Virus record (IMG/VR): IMGVR_UViG_3300009610_000053
Location: 1 to 40,331 of that record
Length of the DNA: 40,331 nt
Source: a virus
Reading direction: 5' to 3' (one strand)
Position numbers and translations under genes: made by a program. The notes below the pieces were generated by a model. It was not told the DNA's origin. It ran no database searches and saw nothing but the letters and a program-made list of their open reading frames with translations. Of this stretch, positions 39,401 to 40,331 are shown one piece after another (within the stretch, counting starts at the first letter, position 1; every line of letters starts with the position of its first letter).

Positions 39401-39850
39401 ACTACTGCCCCGATTGCTATTTCCGGTGCCTTCACGGCCACCGGGCGACAAATCCTTATGACCAATACGGATACGTCAACGGGTTCGCTGTTCGGGTTTG
39501 TGCTGAAAGCGGGTACTGGCATAGGCTCTACCATAAGTGACTACGCTCCTGAATACAATGGCCTTGTCATGTTCACTGGCAAGCTCGGTATCGAAGGCCC
39601 GAATAATGGTATTGCATACTCCGCGTTGGGTGCCGCTGGCACACATACATGGTATCAGGGCGCGGCCCGTACACTAAGAATGACACTCGGTTCAACTGGC
39701 CTGAGCATCGTAGATGGTATTGGTTTCTATGGGACGGCTGCTCAGGTTAAGCAGACGGTGACAGGTTCAAGGGCTGGTAACGCTGCCCTGACTAGCCTGC
39801 TGACGGCCCTTGCCCTCTATGGCCTGATTACCAATTCGTCTAGCGCGTGA
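36446..39850 (+). CDS. Tail fibre / receptor-binding protein
   Basis: 1134 residues, largest gene. The N-terminus NGSGSYQLPAGNPVVTQTLI and SNWANTTMNDLAAAI is a well-known virion-attachment motif of phage tail fibres. Residues 90-190 add a beta domain (VTLNVNGIPLGGG). The middle is long and beta-rich. Around 690-720 five-residue repeats GAATFNG/GTATFNG encoded by near-identical DNA suggest a trimeric triplet-repeat helix. The C-terminus GFYGTAAQVKQTVTGSR and NAALTSLLTALALYGLI is a recurrent ending of phage fibres and head decorations. It binds the host receptor. No S74 domain here. Confidence 0.88.
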   Translation: MPRNGSGSYQLPAGNPVVTQTLITSNWANTTMNDLAAAITQSLSKDGQTVPTANLPMGGFRHTGVGDPVLRDNYASLGWVQDGKHTRLTGVAGVNAITATLPGGASAFTVGQIVQLIPTSTNTSAVTLNVNGIPLGGGNPNVPIVTDIGSALAAGNLIAGRTYLLSFTGATWQIISASGGVAGFAQAAMTGWDRPISGIYPSITLVNPTTVFVPGGTGRIVKPSARDLSGVREVTWAGQNVTIENVAVDWTTTLGVNSNGQIIQLTGNFSPNWARDYIMLGTVAHLNGQINEITTQPTIYGDMTYAAYDTAYLLNNTLVSGGKVLANAASPFHIDIQAGIIFSLGRDSIDLNGPNTGNFPAVFDLSFFPITGTSGISAATQNVPVTQYDPLGAGVITAIPGGATTATIHRLFLVAGEYVLLYGQAAYADLISALSQLSVDDASLVYPAKLVNATMLCYIAVQKNCTDLKNTATARIVAKGGTNFSIGTAGSISEAPINGLLYGRVNAAWAETVPAPVGPQATLRQIYYYTNTFARWSEGADDIAEGGANTGSNWVLRRYTDAGGLLGTVMEIDRATGAVFIDGPVSVQDTIFMDTALGQPLSVYAIGAGLPANGATPGIRAANYDTSAGVNIALSFSHTDSGNAERHAASIVCGKEGPWTGGSGLYPAYLSFYTRVSGGAQVESFRANSNGSVTFNFGTTFTGAATFNGTATFNGALSIPAGLTGPITISGASPVFTVVPVSNAAEARIRAGDFSATVGLSNLSNVESVGARNDANATFGGRFGAGFRRTDGIAIANGHTTGIMAFGGQWGTGTSWNQTQFLYAASVCGVAEGNFTSAVAMPMGLSFRTGSTGDRLDGVNLNYGIERLRISAAGLATFTGNVVSADYFATTNGNAVFGPAGSGNVILRPQGPAGATGQVLITNGGELRVTADYVATGLIATLAATGAGSVRLRPNGVASAVGELSVATTGLVNHGNLAINTAAVLTTAPIAISGAFTATGRQILMTNTDTSTGSLFGFVLKAGTGIGSTISDYAPEYNGLVMFTGKLGIEGPNNGIAYSALGAAGTHTWYQGAARTLRMTLGSTGLSIVDGIGFYGTAAQVKQTVTGSRAGNAALTSLLTALALYGLITNSSSA

Positions 39851-40039
39851 ACCGTTAAGACTGTACCCTCTGGCCTGAACGCTCACGCTGACAGGCCGGG
39901 GGGACGCCCTATAGCTTGGGGGAGCTATCCGAGGGGGCATCCTACAGGTACATAGGCCGGGTAAGGACACCGGCTTTCTGCCTGCTTTATCCTGACACCT
40001 TCGCCAAGGGGATTGGTTATCGGTGCCGAGGGTACAGAC
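39851..40039. other. Convergent intergenic region with hairpins
   Basis: It lies between the ends of the tail fibre (+) and the small minus gene. ATAGCT/AGCTAT (39911-39916 with 39923-39928) sits inside an outer pairing GGACGCCC...GGGCATCC (one mismatch). GCCGG/CCGGC (39956-39960 with 39970-39974), followed by TTTCT, is a weak plus-strand terminator. These probably separate the converging transcripts. No gene seen. Confidence 0.5.
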
Positions 40040-40276
40040 TTAACGCTTCTTATTCCATTCCTTAAACTCGTATGGAAGCGGTACGTCACCAACGTCTAAG
40101 TACGGGGAAGGAAATCCCAGTTCATTCATGATTGCCTGCGTGGCATCTTTGGCGAGAGCCATTACCAAAGGGCCGGGTGCATACTGGCCGCTGGCAATGA
40201 ACGCTTCCGTGACTTCGATCAGGGTACGCTGATAGACGTTTAGCTGTTCGTATCTGACTTCGTTGGCGGCAGGCAT
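40040..40276 (-). CDS. Small protein, unknown function
   Basis: 78 residues, ATG 40276 with an AGGAG site. Helical (QLNVYQRTLIEVTEAFIASGQ, GPLVMALAKDATQAIMNELG) with a Pro-rich end (PLPYEFKEWNKKR). No family recognised. The terminator at 40289-40320 lies just upstream, so it may be expressed by read-through from the minus-strand arm if the genome is circular. Confidence 0.68.
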   Translation of the reverse strand: MPAANEVRYEQLNVYQRTLIEVTEAFIASGQYAPGPLVMALAKDATQAIMNELGFPSPYLDVGDVPLPYEFKEWNKKR

Positions 40277-40288
40277 TTTCCTACTCCT

Positions 40289-40320
40289 AAAAAAGCCACC
40301 GGGGATTGCTCCCCGGCAGC
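40289..40320 (-). terminator. Rho-independent terminator
   Basis: On the minus strand CCGGGG-AGCAAT-CCCCGG (40299-40316) with GC/GC flanks is followed by GGC and six T (40289-40294). It lies 9-12 bases past the stop codon predicted at 40329-40331 for the gene that starts at 306 across the window junction. Confidence 0.68.
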
Positions 40321-40328
40321 GTCAGGCA

Positions 40329-40331
40329 CTA
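40329..40331 (-). other. Predicted stop codon of the junction-spanning gene
   Basis: CTA on the plus strand is TAG on the minus strand. It is exactly in frame with the open frame running from 306 to 1 if the last base is joined to the first. Confidence 0.5.

Noticed and set aside
1-40331. CRISPR arrays, tRNA genes, insertion sequences, diversity-generating retroelement
   Set aside because: No regularly spaced repeats with unique spacers, no cloverleaf with a TTCRA-type arm, no transposase and no reverse transcriptase frame or template/variable repeat pair were seen.

Overview
The window reads as one tailed double-stranded DNA phage genome of about 40.3 kb with a podovirus-like gene set. It has small and large terminase, portal, scaffold-like and HK97-type capsid-like genes, and short-tail head completion and hub proteins. 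A GNAT-like virion protein, two large Ala-rich ejection-type proteins and a long tail fibre follow. No sheath, tape measure or tail tube gene is recognisable. Shine-Dalgarno sequences, sigma70-like promoters, Sec signal peptides and a lipobox suggest a bacterial, probably Gram-negative host with a GC-rich genome. The gene order resembles the BPP-1/BcepC6B kind of podovirus from memory; the species and host cannot be assigned from the sequence. No integrase, repressor, tRNA, RNA polymerase or methyltransferase was recognised.

Layout: a gene-free control region (about 16.71-17.93 kb) separates two divergent arms. The left arm runs on the minus strand from 16708 down to 1. First comes a run of small early genes of mostly unknown function (9.1-16.7 kb), including a DUF932 protein and a DUF3820-like protein. 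Then comes the replication block (1.3-8.7 kb): SNF2-type helicase, a coiled-coil protein, an SSB-like protein, family A DNA polymerase, a primase-polymerase/SF3 helicase fusion and a VRR-NUC-like nuclease. Two secreted low-complexity proteins end the arm. The right arm runs on the plus strand from about 17.9 to 39.85 kb: small genes, packaging, head, head-tail connection, ejection proteins and tail fibre. A small minus-strand gene lies at 40.04-40.28 kb and converges on the tail fibre gene.

The two window ends appear to join. The minus-strand gene that starts at 306 is open to base 1, and its next codon across the junction (40329-40331) is a stop followed by a rho-independent terminator. The genome is therefore probably a circularly closed or permuted assembly, with two divergent arms that start at 16.7-17.9 kb and meet at 39.85-40.04 kb.

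Most notable signals: a family A polymerase with a remodelled O-helix (Leu at the position of E. coli Phe762, Met at Tyr766) and HDS instead of HDE in motif C; a control region with a 50-bp tandem repeat, two kinds of palindromic sites and an AT-rich core flanked by an inverted repeat; an untranslated stretch with four consecutive perfect hairpins (10928-11039); a pair of intercistronic two-tier hairpins with compensatory changes; and no recognisable lysis cassette, which leaves several small membrane or secreted proteins as candidates.
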